Source: Flavobacteriaceae bacterium (GTDB lineage: Bacteria > Bacteroidota > Bacteroidia > Flavobacteriales > Flavobacteriaceae). From it: a stretch of 64,000 nucleotides of DNA. The notes beneath the pieces are model-generated. The model searched no databases, had not been told where the DNA came from, and saw nothing but the letters and a program-made list of their open reading frames with translations. A program made the translations under genes and the position numbers. The stretch covers positions 1 to 64,000 of the forward strand of contig JAQWGN010000003.1 of assembly GCA_029238215.1 (NCBI GenBank), written 5' to 3'. Shown in pieces: positions 62,408 to 64,000 of this stretch (positions are counted from its first letter, which is position 1; each line of letters opens with the position of its first letter).

Positions 62408-63735
62408 TTTGCTCTAAGGTTTTCAAGTAGCGCAGTAACTGTGTGGTGCGACACGGGGTTGGTTTTAAAGTAGTCAATAGCAGCTTTCTTTTCTACTGCT
62501 GTGGCTTTTAGTTGATTGAGGATGTTGAGCAAATGCATTTTCATATGCCCTTGCTGAATTCCTGTGGTGACCAAGCTCTTTACGGCTGCAAAGTTTTGTG
62601 CAAGTCCTGCAACAGCAATAATCTGCATCAATTCTTCTGCTGTTGGAAAGCCCATAAGCTCATGGCTCCACTTGACCATGGGATGTAATTTGGTTAAGCC
62701 ACCTACAGTCCCAACGGCTAGGGGTAGGGTAAGCGAAAAATGAAAAACGCCATCTTTGATGGTTGCGGTCGACAAACTTCGATACGAACCGTCTTTGGCA
62801 GCATAGGCATGCACGCCAGCTTCCACAGCCCTAAAATCGTTTCCACTTGCAATTACCACGGCATCAACACCATTCATAATGCCCTTATTGTGGGTTACGG
62901 CACGGTAAGGTTCTATTTCTGCAATACGTACGGCTTGCACAAATTTTTCGGCAAACAATGTGCTTTCTTCTGGGGTTTCCAGTAGGGTGTTAACCGGACA
63001 TGAAACAGATACTTCTACCAAGCAGTTTGGCACGTAATTGGAAAGTATGCTCATGACCACCTCAATTTCTTTTTCAGCTTTGGAAAATGGGCTGTATTGT
63101 TTTGCCAATTCTTGTAAGCTGGCGGCCAATTGCTCCAAACACGAATTGATAAAATTGGCACCCATAGCATCTTGGGTATTAAAGCGAACATCCAACTGAA
63201 AATACCCCGCTAACAAAGGGGTTTTATCAACTAAAGTTACTGCAGTAATTCCGCCTCCTCGGCTGCGCATGTTTTGTGTTATGGCTTCAGTAGATCGAAT
63301 TAAATCTTCTTTGTGTGCCTCAAAAAAGTGTTGAAGTTTTGCAGTGTCTCCATCAAAAATAATATGTACGTGCCCTACTTTTTCGACACCCAAAATACGG
63401 GCATGAAACCCTCCTTTGGTACTCCAAAACTTGGCGGCATTGGCTGCTGCTGCTACCACCGAACTTTCTTCAATGGCCATTGGAATGGTAATTACTTTAT
63501 TGTTAATTAAAAAATTGGGAGCTACGCCAAGTGGTAAATAAAAATTAGCCACTGCATTTTCGATGAAGTCATCGTGGAGGTTTTGACGGCTTGTGTCAGC
63601 ATGTGAATAGGCATTTAGGACTTCCTGTGCCGCTTCTTGTTCGGCAAAGTGTTGCGTCACCCAGGCGATTTTAGCAGCTTTGGTTTTTTTTGAAAACCCA
63701 CTTACAAATTTATGGTTGCCCTTATTTCTCTCCAT
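62404..63735 (-). CDS. mvaA: hydroxymethylglutaryl-CoA reductase, class II
   Basis: The 443-residue enzyme shows the class II catalytic set: Glu in ITIPMAIEESSVVAAAANAAKFW, Lys in RAVTHNKGIMNGVDAVVIASGNDFRAVEAG (with the Asp), and His in TGIQQGHMKMHLLNIL. It interconverts HMG-CoA and mevalonate. Paired with a GHMP kinase on the minus strand, it probably serves mevalonate synthesis, not degradation. TATCTTTG-GCGG-ATG precedes the gene. Confidence 0.93.
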   Translation of the reverse strand: MERNKGNHKFVSGFSKKTKAAKIAWVTQHFAEQEAAQEVLNAYSHADTSRQNLHDDFIENAVANFYLPLGVAPNFLINNKVITIPMAIEESSVVAAAANAAKFWSTKGGFHARILGVEKVGHVHIIFDGDTAKLQHFFEAHKEDLIRSTEAITQNMRSRGGGITAVTLVDKTPLLAGYFQLDVRFNTQDAMGANFINSCLEQLAASLQELAKQYSPFSKAEKEIEVVMSILSNYVPNCLVEVSVSCPVNTLLETPEESTLFAEKFVQAVRIAEIEPYRAVTHNKGIMNGVDAVVIASGNDFRAVEAGVHAYAAKDGSYRSLSTATIKDGVFHFSLTLPLAVGTVGGLTKLHPMVKWSHELMGFPTAEELMQIIAVAGLAQNFAAVKSLVTTGIQQGHMKMHLLNILNQLKATAVEKKAAIDYFKTNPVSHHTVTALLENLRAK

Positions 63736-63739
63736 CCGC

Positions 63740-63747
63740 CAAAGATA
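63740..63747 (-). promoter_or_regulatory. -7 box placed 4 bases before mvaA
   Basis: On the minus strand TATCTTTG, then GCGG and ATG. An exact TAnnTTTG with the recurrent four-base gap. Confidence 0.6.
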
Positions 63748-63812
63748 CGACTGTTGGTTTATAAATTGCTTTCTGGTAAAAATCCTATCTTAGCTTTATC
63801 TCAACAACAAGT

Positions 63813-64000
63813 ATGGAAACTACATTTGGGGGCTCTGCCCTAAACCAACGTACAATTTTAAGCCACCCCATCGGGTTATTTGTTTTATTTTTTACAGAAA
63901 TGTGGGAGCGTTTTAGCTACTATGGCATGCGTGCTATCTTGGTATTGTTCCTTACCTCATCGCTAATGAATGAGGGTTGGGCATGGTCTAGAGAAGACGC
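63813..64000 (+). CDS. POT-family peptide transporter, N-terminal fragment
   Basis: The frame runs from ATG 63813 to the window end. [32 protein letters not shown] carries the ExxER motif ([12 protein letters not shown]) of proton-dependent oligopeptide transporters (DtpT/POT), used for proton-coupled peptide uptake. A weak box TAGCTTTA lies at 63791-63798. The rest is outside the window. Confidence 0.9.
   Translation, partial: METTFGGSALNQRTILSHPIGLFVLFFTEMWERFSYYGMRAILVLFLTSSLMNEGWAWSRED

Overview
The window is a gene-dense, AT-leaning stretch of a Bacteroidota chromosome, most likely a marine member of the Flavobacteriaceae. The evidence is consistent across the window. Promoters show the Bacteroidota -7 element TAnnTTTG (best cases with TTTG 19-21 bases upstream). 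Secreted proteins end in type IX secretion (T9SS) sorting domains. A PorG-like protein lies beside uppS-bamA-ompH. There are a GYDIA-type GHMP kinase with class II HMG-CoA reductase, a DnaE with a fused N-terminal exonuclease, a folK-deoxynucleoside kinase fusion and an Ala/Glu-extended S16. No phage, insertion sequence, CRISPR array or plasmid gene was seen.

Layout. 1-3636: end of a cytochrome c oxidase operon (two subunit III genes, subunit IV, a thioredoxin-like paralogue, SCO, DUF420, a small membrane protein). 3704-9458: a tripartite export operon (ATPase, two permeases, membrane fusion protein, TolC-like channel). 9476-12478: tsaB, an Nfu-type Fe-S scaffold, a gamma-carbonic-anhydrase-like protein and murI. 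12542-18772 (minus): an envelope-assembly cluster running nadK, porG-like, uppS, bamA and two ompH/skp genes. 18836-23616: pdxJ, an alpha/beta hydrolase, then tig-clpP-clpX (folding and proteolysis). 23830-34185: DoxX, GH3-like adenylating enzyme, DUF2797, rluF, queuosine-precursor transporter, sppA, folK-dNK, a SPOUT methyltransferase and mutS. 34230-34508: tRNA-Gly, a decayed tRNA-like repeat and tRNA-Leu.

34741-44088 (minus) is the accessory part. It holds two coupled secreted proteins, an outer-membrane protein, a multidomain GH16 laminarinase with a T9SS tail, a two-subunit Na+ symporter, a FucP-type sugar transporter, two decayed gene remnants (one CBM9-like) and a class-C-type serine hydrolase. 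It resembles a small, eroding polysaccharide-use locus without SusC/SusD. 44302-58099 returns to core functions: glmS, a cytidylyltransferase-like gene, an unexplained small transcription unit with a 25-codon ORF, a DEAD-box helicase, a PQQ-type sugar dehydrogenase, a TonB receptor, rimM, rpsP, dnaE and trxA. 58165-64000: tRNA-Asp, a promoter-hairpins-terminator region that looks like an undescribed small RNA, DUF983, an MscS channel, a LytS-type kinase, GHMP kinase-HMG-CoA reductase, and the start of a POT transporter.

Most noteworthy: the candidate structured RNA at 58403-58562, the small transcription unit at 46686-46937, and a recurrent arrangement in which TAnnTTTG sits exactly four bases before the ATG of several unrelated genes, implying leaderless mRNAs. 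All functional calls come from reading motifs by eye; no database search was run.
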